Assembly (NCBI GenBank): GCA_023053685.1
Contig: JALIGW010000028.1
Location: forward strand, 7,042,501-7,106,500
Direction: 5' to 3'
Length of the DNA stretch: 64,000 bases
Origin: Diadophis punctatus similis
Lineage: Eukaryota; Chordata; Lepidosauria; Squamata; Dipsadidae
Within the stretch, counting starts at the first letter, position 1. Every line of letters begins with the position of its first letter. Below the pieces are notes generated by a model that worked only from the letters and a program-made list of their open reading frames with translations, had not been told where the DNA came from and searched no databases. This document shows, piece after piece, positions 36,853 to 57,120 of this stretch. Made by a program: the position numbers and the translations under genes.

Positions 36853-36864
36853 GGTCACGTGACC
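36853..36864. promoter_or_regulatory. Palindromic E-box GGTCACGTGACC
   Basis: A 12-bp perfect palindrome with a CACGTG core, as bound by USF/MYC/TFE-type factors, within the RAD51 CpG island. Confidence 0.55.
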
Positions 36865-37464
36865 TGTGGCGGGTTAATCTGAATCGGGAGGTGGAAGAAG
36901 CAAACGAACCTAAGCGGGGCGGCCTCGCGGGGCGGCCGCAGGATCTCGGCTGCGCCAGGCCTTCGAGCGGCCTAGTGGCGGCTCGATTCACAACTCGACC
37001 TAAAGATCGAGCTTCCTTCAGTTTCCACACGGAAGGCGGCTGTTGGAGGCCAGAAGCCGTCAGGAATCGACTGTCTTGTCTCCCTTGGGGCCTCTCTCGC
37101 GCGGTGTTGGCGGAAGAGAATTGGGGACAGAAAGGTGTTGCTTGGGGATTTGTAAACCGTGGTCTTAGTTCCGGTAAGGAATAAAACGAGGGCTATTAAT
37201 ATTGTTTTAAATATTAATCTCACTTTTACTCCTGTTCAGTGTCAATTACTGCGATATGCCAAGAAATGCCTAACATTTACAGCGTTTGTATTTTGTGGGT
37301 TGTCATCCAGATACGGTTAGTTTTCACGTATGAAAACATAAAGAGGATATGACTATAAAATTAAAGGGAAATTTTAAAAAGCTGTACACAGTAAACGTAC
37401 TTTTGTGCCATTTGTTCAAACTGCAGTTGTTTTCTCTCGATAGAAATATCGGATACTTTGTGCC

Positions 37465-46423
<8,959 letters not shown>

Positions 46424-46862
46424 AGAATGTCTCTTTGATTTGTTATGCAAAATTGGGCCAAAGAGGTCATTCTTTGCATATGATCCTGTTCTTCATGAGA
46501 CTTCTACTATAGTACCAGAAGAAACCATCATAAATCGTTATTGTGGATAAACTATAGAAGACTCCTGGACTATCTAAAACATACCTGATAACTTACTAAG
46601 ATCTTGTTGTTGTTTAGTGCAGTAGAATAGTAACAACTCTGAGAAATAACATTTGCAGAATTTATGCAGTTTATGGATATATCAAGTGTGAAACATTCAA
46701 CACTTTCTGATTTTTATGACTGAAGCCAAAATAAAAATGGAAGAAATTTGATCAGTAAGGGAACTATCTAATAAAATTAAAGCAGCAATTGTTGAATGGC
46801 TAGCAGGAAATTTTCTTAAATTTGTATAGTTTCTTTTCCAAGGACAAACTAGAAGATGTATG

Positions 46863-46928
<66 letters not shown>

Positions 46929-47100
46929 TTGCATAGCTGTAAATTGAAATATTGCATCAGCCAAGAAAAGCTAGCTATTATGCAAAGCAAAGGTTGTAAA
47001 CATTTTAAAGATATGTTCTATGTCTTCAACTTGTAAATATTTCCGTAATTATAATTATAATGATTTAATTAAAGTTAATCATACTATGCACTTTTGACGA
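46424..47100 (+). other. RAD51: RAD51 3' UTR
   Basis: Poly(A) signals AATAAA at 46730-46735 and 46770-46775. An (AC)n array lies at 46871-46922, probably beyond the main cleavage site. Confidence 0.65.
46871..46922 (+). repeat. (AC)n microsatellite
   Basis: About 26 uninterrupted AC units downstream of RAD51. Confidence 0.97.
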
Positions 47101-47386
47101 TTGCTATGTTTGTGTTTTGATTCTTATTTATATTTTGAGACAAAATGATGAATGAGTAATGTAGAAAATCTCATCTGGAAAAAAAATCAAGATTTTTTTT
47201 TTCTACAGTATTATGCAAATAATGTAACTTCCATTTGAATTTTTTACTTACAGTTATTTCCACAAATGTAATAGTTCCTTACAGGTGATATAAGGTACAG
47301 AGAAAAACTAGAAAACACCCAGAAAAACTAGAGCAGCTCTTTTATTCAATTTAGCTACTACCTGAAAACTGGACCATTTTCATTTA

Positions 47387-47636
47387 CAGTGGTACCTCGG
47401 TACTCATTAATTGGTTCCAGGAGGGATGGCGAGTACTACCAGTGCCAAACAAACCATGTGACTAACACATGACTTTTGTTTTGCTGTTGGTCGCGGGGCA
47501 GCCAACACCAACAACTTCTAGCTTGTGCACCAAGTACTGAACAAACGATGAGTACCGGGATGAAATGTTCACATCAAAATGCAAGAAGTACCAAATTCAA
47601 CAACTTTCAGAGCTATCGACTGCTGAGGTACCACTG
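47387..47636. mobile_element. Mariner-type MITE, CAGTGGTACCTCGG ends
   Basis: CAGTGGTACCTCGGTACTC at the left and CTGCTGAGGTACCACTG at the right, flanked by TA (47385-47386, 47637-47638). The interior repeats GAGTAC-like boxes. Noncoding. Confidence 0.82.
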
Positions 47637-47639
47637 TAC

Positions 47640-48330
47640 TTTTTTGGGGGCAATCAACTGTGTGTCAACTCGCGAAGCGTTCCTGATCTGCTCCCGAGTT
47701 GCCATAGGCGGGGGGATGGGAATCACGCCTCGCAGCTGCACCAAGGAATTCATACCTCAGTCAAAAGACACAGCCTAGCTGGCCGAAGTCAAGGCCATCT
47801 CCACAGAGACTCACAACGGTGGAGGGAGTGACTTCTACGACCTGCGAAATTGCTTCGTTGGGGAATGTGATTGGTGACACACTCTGGGGGAAGGGGAAAC
47901 AGGATCAGAGGCAAGGCGCGAATTGGATGAAGCCAGAGCTTCACCTAGGTAGTACCTAATAAACAACTGGATTTGTTTTGCTAAATGGCTTGAGACTCTT
48001 AATTTTATTAGGCCATTGGTTGGAACCCTGACATCAAGCCAGCTCTCCCAAAACTAACCAAAAATGACTGGAATTCCTGAGCCCCAGACTCTCCACTTGC
48101 TTTCTGATACCTGGGGTGCGGGAAGAGAAACTCAGGCTACCATGGCAGAGGATGGAATCTCAGAAGAAAGCCTGTCCCTGGCAACCCAGAAGGAGGCAGA
48201 CCCTACTCCCATCCAGGGAACTCCAGGAACCAGCAGCCCAGTTGGAACCCAAGTGTAGCCGTCTCTGACCATGGAAACCAAGACGCCCCCGGGTGTCCGC
48301 GTCAGCGACCGAAGCAGAAAGAGATGAGTA
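47640..48330 (+). mobile_element. Possible LTR retrotransposon end and leader
   Basis: GC-moderate sequence with an AATAAA motif in CCTAATAAACAACTGG (about 47955), a possible LTR end near TTATTAGGCCA or CCCTGACA, and then a leader leading to an ATG at 48064. The 64-codon frame there (MTGIPEPQTLHLLSDTWGAG...) has no domain I know. Order and spacing suggest an LTR plus leader with the rest lost, but no partner LTR or pol is present. Confidence 0.35.
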
Positions 48331-48690
48331 TGACACTGTTTTCAACGATGTTTAATCCTCACTAGACAAATGCTACTTGCCTTTGTTAATTATTGACTGG
48401 GCATTATATATCCATACGTATGTACTGCAAATGGAAGCACTCACGGGTCTAATACAGTGTTGCGGTCCAAGACCATTATCAGCATCTTTTGGCAAGGGTT
48501 CTGCAAAAATTGGCTTTAATGCCAATGCGCACATTGCCAGTCCACATTAGAGAGATGGGCCACATTAGGGAACAGATACTACAATATAGTAGTATTATAT
48601 CTGAAGCCATCGCTGCTTCTCTACAAATATGTTATAGAGATGCACAAGGTCAATAGAAAATCTATTTTTTAATACAGAAATCTTGTTTAT
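48331..48690. other. Unassigned sequence
   Basis: No frame or repeat ends recognised between the LTR-like piece and the GC-rich MITE. Confidence 0.5.
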
Positions 48691-48696
48691 CTAGTG

Positions 48697-49138
48697 CAGT
48701 GATGGCTAACCTTTTTGCTGTTGCGTGCCAAAAGCGGGCGGAGCACGGGGGGGGTTGTGTATGCGTGTGCCCACACCCATAATGCAATGCCCCCAGCGTA
48801 CCCCACACCCCCATGCATGTGTGTGACTCCCCATGCTCCGCCACCCCCCGCATGTGCGCGTGACCCCCCCGTGCTCCCCCTGCATGCGACCCCCCCGCGG
48901 CCCATTTTGGCCCTGGCAAGCCTCCCCAAAGCCTGGGACAAAAAACAGGCCGCGTGGGGGGGGGGGGCACACCGCATCTCCCGCATGCGCCCTGCCCCCG
49001 CGCCAGAGACCTGAAAATCAGCTGGCCAGCAAGACGCACGCGCATGCACAGTGGAGCTGAGCTAGGCAACGGAGCTAGGCAACAGAGAGGGCTCCGCGTG
49101 CCACCTGTGGCACGTATGCCATAGGTTCGCCATCATGG
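48697..49138 (-). mobile_element. GC-rich hAT-type MITE, CAGTGATGGCGAACC family (copy 3)
   Basis: 442 bp, flanks ATCTAGTG (48689-48696) and GTCTAGTG (49139-49146), 7 of 8 identical. It is inverted relative to copies 1 and 2: the TGCCACCTGTGGCACG / CCATAGGTTCGCCATCA end is at the right. One long frame on each strand is compositional. Confidence 0.83.
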
Positions 49139-49296
49139 GTCTAGTGGCTAAAGGCACCAGGCTAGAAAGGCAGACACCATGACTTCCAATCCCATCTTAG
49201 CCATGAAAGCCAGATGGATAGCCTTGGGCATCACACTCCACCCACCTGCCTCATAGGGTTATTGTGGGAGAAAAATAGGATGGTGTGGGTTATGTA
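49139..49296 (+). mobile_element. tRNA-derived SINE, squamate type (copy 4)
   Basis: GTCTAGTGGCTAAAGGCACC (box A side), ACTTCCAATCCCATCTTAGC (box B side), then CACCTGCCTCATAGGGTTAT and ATAGGATGGTGTGGGTTATG. Truncated where the CpG-rich inverted-repeat element begins. Confidence 0.65.
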
Positions 49297-50647
49297 GGAC
49301 ACCAAATGGCGGCGTCCGGGCGAAGTCTCCAGATCCGGGCGAGGTCTCCGCTCGCTTCGCGTGTTGCCTCTGGGAGCTTTTCCAGCCCCATCGCGAAAGG
49401 CGTGTGCGACTTCGGCGGGGCCGGGACAGGCGGCTGTTTTTTATTTGGAACCCTTGCGGGCACAAATGCAACAATACGGAGGGGGAGTTTGCAAGTGGCG
49501 GCAAAGGGAATCTTCCAAGGACGTTTCCGTTCCGGGTTCCCCCCTCCTGAGCCCCCCCCCTCCTCTTCGCTCGGCCCCTGGGAGCAAAAGCCGGGATTGA
49601 AGCCAGCTTGGGGGAGGAACGAGAGAGGGGAGGCCAGCCAAAGAGGGTCGCGGCGCGGCAGAGCAACGTCCGGGGACCTCTCACCTGGCCGTACACCTTC
49701 ACCAGCTCCTCCTGCAGTGGTGGCAGTGGCTGGGCACTCCTTCTCCTCCTTGGGGGCTGCTCGGGGCCGGGGGGAACCTGAGCTTGCAGCTGCGCAAAGC
49801 CCCAATCCTGGGGCCGCGAGGTCAGGGCGCAATGCAACAGCAGGCTACTGCGAAGAGGAGCGGAAGCGGCGGCCGGCCGGTGGGACCCCATGAGCAGCGG
49901 CAGGGGCCGAAGGGCGGCCGGGGCAGAGCCGGGCTTCCAGCTGCCGCCTGTTGCCATGTTCTTTGCTTTGCTCTGCTGGCTTTGCGTGCTCGGCAGCGGC
50001 CAAGTGGGGTGGCGCCGCCCGGAGAGAATGTGCCAAGGGATGTTTGGCTCCGGCGCGCGCCACGGAGGAGCCCCCGGCTGCAGGTGCCGTACCCAGACGG
50101 GGCAACCCCTTGGCGGCCACCCCCGCTCGCCTCGGCACCCATCCACGGCCGGCAGATGAAGGAAGGCGAGCCACACGTGGGCGACAAGAAGCCGGCTCTG
50201 CCCGGAGAGAGCCATCCCCTTCGCAGAGTCTCTCCCGTCTACCTGTAGCGTTCAGAGCAAAGGGGATGGCTCTCTCCGGGCAGCCGCCTGTCCCAGCCCC
50301 GCCGAAGTCGCGCACGCCTTTCACGACGGGGCTCGAAAAGCTCTCAGAGGCCACACGCAAAGCGAGCGGAGACCTCGCCCGGATCTGGAGACTTCGCCCG
50401 GACACTGCCATTTGGGTTCTTTTACCCTCTGCGCAATGCGCAGAATGCTTTGCGCATGTGCAGAGGGTAAAAGAACCCAAATGGTGGTGGCGGGGTGGGT
50501 CGCGGTGGGGGTCTCGGGGCGTGGGTTGTGGGGCACGATATGGCCAGGCTTGTGGCAGTGAGGGGGAGCGGAGGATGCCGGGGCGACCCCTGGGAAATGG
50601 TCGTTCGACCCCCAAAGGGGTCATGACCCCCAGGTTGGGAACTGCTG
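49297..50647. mobile_element. SPIN-like element with 135-bp inverted arms around CpG-rich cargo
   Basis: The right end CAGGTTGGGAACTGCTG (to 50647), with TCGTTCGACCCCCAAAGGGG before it, matches the SPIN-like copy at 27337. An arm at about 49300-49436 (CCGGGCGAAGTCTCC...GGGACAGGCGGCTG) reappears inverted at about 50283-50410. Between the arms lie about 850 bp of CpG-rich, non-repetitive-looking sequence. The left TIR and a matching 8-bp duplication were not found, so the left edge is truncated or rearranged. Confidence 0.6.
49680..49895 (-). pseudogene. Exon-like, gene-derived segment (unidentified)
   Basis: The minus strand from about 49894 reads MGSHRPAAASAPLRSSLLLH, then CALTSRPQDWGFAQLQAQ, a furin-like PPRRRRSAQ, and LQEELVKVYGQ. 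A strong donor, CAG|GTGAGAGG, follows at about 49690. The layout (ATG, hydrophobic leader, basic cleavage-like site, donor) looks like the first exon of a secreted-protein gene. I do not recognise the gene. It could be captured cargo or chance in GC-rich DNA. Confidence 0.35.
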
Positions 50648-50655
50648 CTCTAGGC

Positions 50656-52900
50656 TGAAATTTTAAAATAAATGATAACTAAGGCTTAAGGACTGCAGAG
50701 GTTCTGGGGAAGTCTGACTAATAAACCCTCCCTGGACTGAGCATGAGTATCTGCTGTTTTTTCTCCAAACGACACAGTAGAATGAGAGATGGAGCAGAGA
50801 CAGCATTCTGCTGTCTAAACTGACCCAAACAGCTTCAGTACACTGGTTTAGTTAGCAGTCACGAACATCCCACTGCTGCTTTGTGGAGGTCAAACACATC
50901 TGTACATATTCAAGAGAACTGGCAACACAGTGGGCTGTACAATTAGCATGTTGTACAGAAATTTAACTGCTCCCTAATATATGTGAGATGTGAGGAAACT
51001 GCTGTGCCAGAGGAACTGAGCCAGGCTCTCAGTTGGAGGAACAAATGGGTAGCCTGTGTTATTGAGAAATCTCTCATTTTTGGAAAGCAAATCCACATCT
51101 TGTAGCAAGTTTGTGGGAAGAGAATTGGCTGAAATCATCACTGTGTGTGGCCACAGAAGTGATTTTCAGAAGCATATGCTAAGGTTTTCCGTATGTGAAC
51201 ATAATTTGTGTAAAACTAGAGATTAGTACTTCATGTCAACGATCTGGTTTTTACCAACAATTTGAGACAGTTTAATATATGCTTACATATGACTAATGTA
51301 ATGGATTCCCAGACATGCAGCTCATATGTAACAGGTGTGGCATCTTCTATTGGACAGTTTGGAAAATGCAACCTGCTGCTTAGGTTACCTTTCCTTAATG
51401 TTCTGTTGCGTAATATTTTAAGAATTTTTAGAGATGTAGATGATAGATTAATAGACCGATTTAGATAGATTGGGAGCGGGTGGAGACTTTACATTTGAGC
51501 ACCAGGTAACAATATACAACAAATGGAGAAGCATTACAGAGCTTGGAGACAATCCTCAGCTATTTAATGTTTACTGAAAGAACAAAAGCTCTGCAATAGT
51601 TTTACTGATATGTTGCTTCTACATAATAATCCCTATTTATGTTTAATAGAATTTTTCCTATGGACTGGCACTCATTCTCAGGGTCATCAGTATAGTTTCA
51701 GTTTTGTAGCCCTTTCATGCCAAAGCTGTTAAAACATTTTAATGAGTTCAGTGATTTGGCCCGTTGGTTCTACTTTCATGAGCTGGTCTGAAGACTGAAA
51801 TTGCAAAGGGTTACTTGTATTTGGATTTCAGCTATGGAAGAGTGCTTTGTAGGCATAGAGTGGTTTCTGTTCCCCTACAGAAATACTGCATTGATCAAAC
51901 ATACTATGGTAACATAATGGTGTATTTCCTTACAAAAAAAGAAATGTTCCAAGTCCAGGTCAGTTCTTGGTGACTTCACAAACACGTTCATGAAAAAGCA
52001 TAACAAACTTCCACACAAGCTTAGAAGGGCTGTGGACATCATTATTACTTTTTCTTTGCTCTCTGGGTAAACTCCTTTGCAGAACAGTTATAAAGCAGTC
52101 TTAAACTGAGAGATGCATGGTTATGTAAAGACAATCTCAGTCACAGCTGAGAAGCTACTGCGCTAACTCCTCCCAATGCTGGCACCAGTCATGTTTTCTA
52201 TATTTTTACATACTGGATCTGTCTGTGTGCATGTGTGTGGATCTAATAACAGAAGGAATGTGTAAACATATGCATACATCCTTAAATTGCTTTCAGATTC
52301 TTAGGATTTTATGCAGCTCAGCTTCTTGGTTTTGAGAGCTGGTGCTTCTGTATGACATGGGCAGCTGACACCAAACAAAGGGCACCCGTAAGCCACCAGC
52401 AGTGGCACAGCCAAGCTCCAGGCACCGGCCTTTTTCAGAAGAGAGACGTGCCTCTGCTTGGCCCTCCGGCTCTTCCTTCCCTTCCCTTGCAAATGGCCAG
52501 CAAAGAGTTAATGGCCGACGGTCCCAAGGTGAAAAAGCGGCTGGAAGGGAAAAGGCAGGCAGTCACGCAAGGGGGCCAGGTTCTCATGGCATTGCTGCAG
52601 TAACCCTGCTATCCATCTTGTCACAATCCAGACCCTCATGTCAGGGATAATCTACACCGACAGTGGATTAAACTTCCCTCACACACACAGACATACACAC
52701 GCAACTCCCTAGGGTGAAACAGGAAAGCACCAGAAGCGGGGGTGGGGGTGGAGGAACAGCTCTTTCCTCCTTTGGCTCAGAATGCTTCTGAAGTGGCAGT
52801 TAGCAATGATGCTTTGGGGTTTTTTTATGCTGTTTTTTTTTAAACAATATTTTAGTTTCTCCTTCCCTTGGCAAGTCTTTTTCTTTGGCAAGATATCCAA
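50656..52900. other. Intergenic, unassigned
   Basis: Mixed-composition single-copy-like sequence. No spliced or open coding region that I can support, no TIR pairs and no tandem arrays. The short open frames have no recognisable motifs. Confidence 0.5.
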
Positions 52901-52910
52901 GCCTCTATAC

Positions 52911-53556
52911 CCGTGATGGCAAACCTATGATACGCGCGCCACTTGTGGCACACGGAACCATATCGGTGGGCACACGAGCTGAGGTCCACCAGGTGATTTT
53001 CAGGCCTTCTGGGCCCACTGGGAGTTGGGAAACAGGCTGTTTCCAGCCTCCGGAGGGGGTGGGAAAGGCCCATTTTTTGCTCTCCCCGAGCTCCAGAGCC
53101 TTTCTAGGAGCCTGGGGAGGGTGAAAATGACCTTCCCCCCCATCCCTGGAAGTCCTCTGGAGGCTGGAAACGTTCCGTTTGCCGACTTCCGGTTGGACAG
53201 GAAGTTCCATTTTTTTGCTCTCCCCAGACTTCAGAGCCTTTCTAGGATCCTGGGGAAAACAGCCTCCCCCCCCCCCGGAAGCCAAAAATGGCCCGTTTCC
53301 CAACTTGAAACGGGCCATTTCTGGCCTCTGGAGGGCCTCCGGGAGGGGGGGAAGGCCATTTTCGCCCTCCCTGGGCTCCTAGAAAGGCTCTGAAGCATCA
53401 GGAGAGCGAAAAACAGGCGGGCCATCACGTGCCTAGAGCGGGGGGGGGGGGTCACGCACGCATGCACGGGGGCTCCGCATGGAATTATGGGTGTGGGCAC
53501 ATACACACGCAACCCCCCTGCACTCCCCCCCTTTTGGCAAAGGTTCGCCATCATTG
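52911..53556 (+). mobile_element. GC-rich hAT-type MITE, CAGTGATGGCGAACC family (copy 4, expanded)
   Basis: 646 bp, the longest copy. Flanks CTCTATAC (52903-52910) and TTCTATAC (53557-53564) match at 7 of 8. The interior has about three hairpin units (CTCTCCCCGAGCTCCAGAGC with CTAGGAGCCTGGGGAGGG; near 53078, 53217 and, reversed, 53370). Confidence 0.83.
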
Positions 53557-53564
53557 TTCTATAC

Positions 53565-54018
53565 TGACCCATAAATACACTGAGGGAAATTCATTAGAGG
53601 CATGGGGAGGCCCTTCTGTTCCAAGCTGGTATTCCTTTTTGCTGGAAGCTACCAGCTTTTCAATCCAGTGAAAAGCTTGTTCTCTGTAGCTATTTGGAAT
53701 GATAGGAGCAGGTTGCCTTTTAAGCAAAGTGCCTAAATTATTCTTTGCTTGGATATGGACATTTGGTCCTTCTCAGCATCCTGGACTACAAATCTCAACA
53801 CTGTTTAACAGAATGATCAATGTGAAAGGTTTCATCTGGAAATGGTGGGAAACTGCAGCTGATTTTTGCAGTTGCAGAGTCCCTACTGTCAAGGAATACT
53901 CCAGGGACACACAGGGTGCAACCCCTTTTTTACAGAGACAGAATTTTAATGTATGCCAATTTAGGACTGAAAAAGTATATCCAGAATAATTTTCAAAAGA
54001 CTTGAGACCATTCTGTTT
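53565..54018. other. Intergenic, unassigned
   Basis: No recognisable gene or repeat ends. A 96-codon frame at 53699-53989 lacks known motifs. Confidence 0.45.
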
Positions 54019-54026
54019 CTCTAGGA

Positions 54027-55014
54027 CAGGGGTCTGCAACCTTAAACACTCAAAGAGCCATTTGGACCCATTTCCCACAGAAAACAAAACACCGGGAGCC
54101 ACAAAACTTGGGTGGGCGTGGCCAACTTGATGTCACTCCCGTCACATGAAAAAAAAAACAGCCACGCCTACCCAGGTTTTGTGGCTCCCAGTGTTTTCTT
54201 TTCTAAGGGAAACGGGTATATATATATTCCTCCCTTTTTCTCCCTCCCTTCCTCTCTCCTTTATCTCTCCCTTCCTTCTTCCCTTTCTCTCCTTCCTTCC
54301 TTCCTTTCTCTCCTTCCTCCCTCCCTCCCCTCCCTTCCATCCTTCCTTCATTAAATAAATAAATACTGCTTTCTGAGTTGTACTAGTTGTGTTGCTGAAG
54401 CAACAGGAACCAGATAGTACCAACTCTGTCAGATCTCTCTCATAGAGAGAGGTGATCCTCTTTGCCCCTCACCTCCGCTTGTGGCTGGCTCTGCTTCTCC
54501 TTTTCTCCCCTTTTCTCTCTTTCATCTCTCTCTTGCGCGCACATGCCCAAGCAGGATACCCTCCTGGGCCAGGATCACGGTGGCGGCAGGGACAGTGACT
54601 CCTCCCGCTGCCGCCACTGCGCAGTGAGATGAGTAGCGGGCCATGCTGCGCAGCGCAGGAGAGCCCGTGTTGTGCAGGGGGGAGCCCGCGTTGCACAGGA
54701 GAGCCAGAGCTCTTCCCTCCCTGCAGCCGGTGGCGGCAGTTGCTCCTCCCCCCCCATTCCCCTCCTTCCTGAACTGACACGAAGGGGACCGCAGCTGGCG
54801 CTGAACTGCTCGCAAAGGACACAGAATCGCAAAAAGCAGTTGGCCACAGGCAGTGCAGAGAAAACGCTAGGAGCCCTTCAGCTGCGCAGCTCTGCAGATG
54901 GGCTTGCGCCTTCTTGGGGCAGAGAGCATGTCGCGTGACCAGGTCGGCAGGGAGCCGCAGGAGAGGGGTCAAAGAGCCGCATGCGGCTCTCAGACCGTGG
55001 GTTGCCGACATCCA
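54027..55014. mobile_element. hAT element, CAGGGGTCTGCAACC type, nonautonomous
   Basis: Left end CAGGGGTCTGCAACCTTAAA, right end GAGCCGCATGCGGCTCTCAG...GGTTGCCGACATCC. Flanks CTCTAGGA (54019-54026) and TTCTAGGA (55015-55022), 7 of 8. The interior holds a pyrimidine-rich CTTCC/CTCCC tract (54222-54345) and a GC-rich part. A smaller relative is at 61557-61950. Confidence 0.75.
54222..54345 (+). repeat. Polypyrimidine (CTTCC/CTCCC)n tract
   Basis: About 120 nt of almost pure C/T on the + strand within the hAT element. Confidence 0.9.
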
Positions 55015-55159
55015 TTCTAGGATTTGCCAAAGGACTATCTTTTGATCAGATCAGATGGACTTTTTTTAAATGTCTAGCAGTTATTTATTGCTGAAGATAA
55101 ATGAATACACTCCTATATCCCATCTCTAAGAAAGGCAACTTCTGGAATAACTATATGTA

Positions 55160-55228
55160 AGTATGGAATTTACATGCTGTACGCCGCCCTGAGTCCCTCG
55201 GGAGTTGGGCGGCTTATAAGAAAGAATG
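55160..55228 (+). mobile_element. LINE 3' tail preceding a GATA array
   Basis: GTACGCCGCCCTGAGTCCCT, then GAGTTGGGCGGCTTATAAGA, a common squamate LINE terminus, running directly into the GATA microsatellite. Confidence 0.6.
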
Positions 55229-55418
<190 letters not shown>

Positions 55419-55556
55419 AAATTAATTTGGATTTGAATTTCTAGGTCTTAACAACATTTGAGAGATGTAACCCTTTTTTTCTTTTGAATGTACTCTGCAA
55501 CATTAGGCTGAAAAAATGCAGATGTTCTCAAGATAGCAACAAAGGGAATGAAGTCA

Positions 55557-55677
55557 GAGCTGAAGAAGCTTCTTGGATGAGAAGTGAAACATCTTCAAAG
55601 ATGTTCAGTTGCCCCTTGGAAAAGCATCTTTAGGACAACCATGACCTGGATGACTGAGAATCTCCATAGACATTTAG
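55557..55677. repeat. Foldback repeat, half copy (copy 2)
   Basis: Has GCTGAAGAAGCTTCTTGGAT, CAGTTGCCCCTTGGAAAAGC and ACCATGACCTGGATGACTGA, the right half of the 28207 family. Confidence 0.65.
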
Positions 55678-56395
55678 CGAAGCTCTTCTTTGCTTTCTAG
55701 AGACACTTACCCTATCCCATCTTTACTGCAGATAAGTGTATCTTTGCGAGATTTAAAAGTAGCCATCACAGGAATCTATGTGGTTGCTAGGATCTGAAAA
55801 CTGCCTGATGGCACATAATCCATCACAGGAACCAGGACTTTGATATTATCAATTGAATAGGTATGTATCCTTTTCTTTTCCTTTCTTAGTGGAAGGCCAG
55901 GCAGCAGCACAAAGGATGGAGGGATATGCATCTGAGGAGGCAAATCTGAAAGAATGGAATCCAACTATTTATGAGTAGCCTGGAATGTTTAGAAATGATT
56001 GGTTGCCTGTTTTGTTAATGCTGCAAGTGTAAAAATGATGGGGAGAGCACACTTACGTGATATGGGTGGCACCCCAGTGGTTCAGGAAGTTGCTGGAAGG
56101 CAGAAAAATTTGCAATGTTGTTCAGCTAAAATCTGCAGAATGCAGGAAAAAGAATCTCCAGAGATGGTAGGTAAATAGAGGCAGAGATTTTGGGAAGAGA
56201 TAGGAAGTTCTTCCTAGACTTGCTGGCTCCAGGTTAACATTAAACTAGCCCTTAAAGGCCATGCTGTGGGAGGGGGGACCAAAGGGAGGGAAAACAAACT
56301 AGTGTTACGGTAAAAGCGAAAAGCTGGCTCTGAAGTACATATAAGGCCACAATTTTAGGTGTGAAAGGCAGAAGGAAATAAGACATGAGCAGTCT
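55678..56395. other. Intergenic, unassigned
   Basis: No supported gene or repeat boundary. Confidence 0.45.
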
Positions 56396-56459
56396 CTGGA
56401 CTCACCAGGCTGCGAAGGTTGCGAATCACATGGTGCCAAGTCTGGGTTATATGGTGGAT

Positions 56460-57120
56460 GGAAGAGATCCAACTTAACAGATGCCTCTTGATGACTCAGG
56501 CTACCCCTGAAGAGTGTTTGGAGACTTTAGCTGGTCCAAAATGCAGCTGCGCGTGCTATTGTGGGTGTGCCTAGATACACCCACACTACGTCCATCCTGC
56601 GCGAGCTGCAGTGGTTGCCCATTGGTCTCTGGACGCAATTCAAGGTGTTGGTGATTACCTTTAAAGCCCTATATGGTTCAGGGCCAGAGTATCTTTGGGA
56701 CCGTCTACTACCACATACCTCCCTGCAACTGGTTAGATCCCACAGGGCTGGTCTGCTTCGGATCCCGTCAGTTAAACAATGCCGGCTGGCGGGCCCGCGG
56801 GCGAGGGCCTTCTCTGTGGCTGCCCCGGCTCTCTGGAATCAGCTACCCCCTGGAGATCCGTACTGTCCCCACCTTATTGGCCTTCAGGAGAGCCGTGAAG
56901 ACATGGCTTTTTTGGCAGGCCTGGGCCAATGACCATGTGGAAGAACTAGCGATGTTGGCTCATGAAATGGTTGGATGATTGAATGTTTTTAAACTGTTAT
57001 AATGTTTTTTAAATTTTGTTTTTTATGTTATTTTATATTGATGATATTTGTATTTGTTGTGAGTCGCTCAGAATCCCTGCGGAGTTGAGCAGCATAGAAA
57101 TACAAATAATAAATAAATAA
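56460..57120 (+). mobile_element. CR1/L2-superfamily LINE, 3' end
   Basis: Translates as QLVQNAAARAIVGVPRYTHT, then ELQWLPIGLWTQFKVLVITF, KALYGSGPEYLWDRLL and RARAFSVAAPALWNQLP. This is the conserved C-terminal tail of L2/CR1-type pol (x-x-W-L-P-I, F-K-x-L, T-F-K-A-L, A-P-x-L-W-N). A frameshift before VKTWLFWQAWAND breaks it. The 3' UTR ends GAGTCGCTCAGAATCCCTGC and (AATA)n. Confidence 0.82.

Larger units (their letters stand above)
36764..37173 (+). promoter_or_regulatory. RAD51: RAD51 promoter / CpG island and noncoding exon 1
   Basis: A CpG-dense block in otherwise AT-rich DNA. In order: NRF1-type TGCGCATGCGCA (36774-36785); CCCGCG-TTT-CGCGGG (36816-36830), an inverted repeat containing the E2F-like TTTCGCGG; GACGTC half-CRE (36831-36836); and the 12-bp palindrome GGTCACGTGACC (36853-36864) with a CACGTG E-box. 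No TATA box. Exon 1 probably ends at 37173 before donor GTAAGG. The transcription start is not fixed by the sequence. An open frame at 36846-37184 has no homology that I recognise and crosses the donor. Confidence 0.75.

Noticed and set aside
36846..37184. 112-codon frame in the RAD51 CpG island
   Set aside because: Overlaps the noncoding first exon and runs past its splice donor; no protein similarity recognised.
46699..46990. 97-codon minus-strand frame with a CV repeat
   Set aside because: Created by the (AC)n array.
48662..49069. 135-codon minus-strand frame and several overlapping frames on both strands
   Set aside because: Entirely inside the GC-rich MITE copy 3; frames open in many registers because of composition, and matching frames in the sister copies are not conserved as protein.
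49259..50215. 318-codon minus-strand open frame
   Set aside because: Crosses the SPIN-like arm, the exon-like patch and unrelated GC-rich DNA. Only the 49690-49894 part has gene-like features, and a splice donor interrupts the reading.
55565..55600. Hammerhead-ribozyme-like GGATGAGAAGTGAAAC in the foldback repeats
   Set aside because: The GAUGAG and GAAA boxes are present, but the two bases before GAUGAG do not match the CUGAUGA core and no proper stem II or cleavage triplet is seen. At most a decayed relic.
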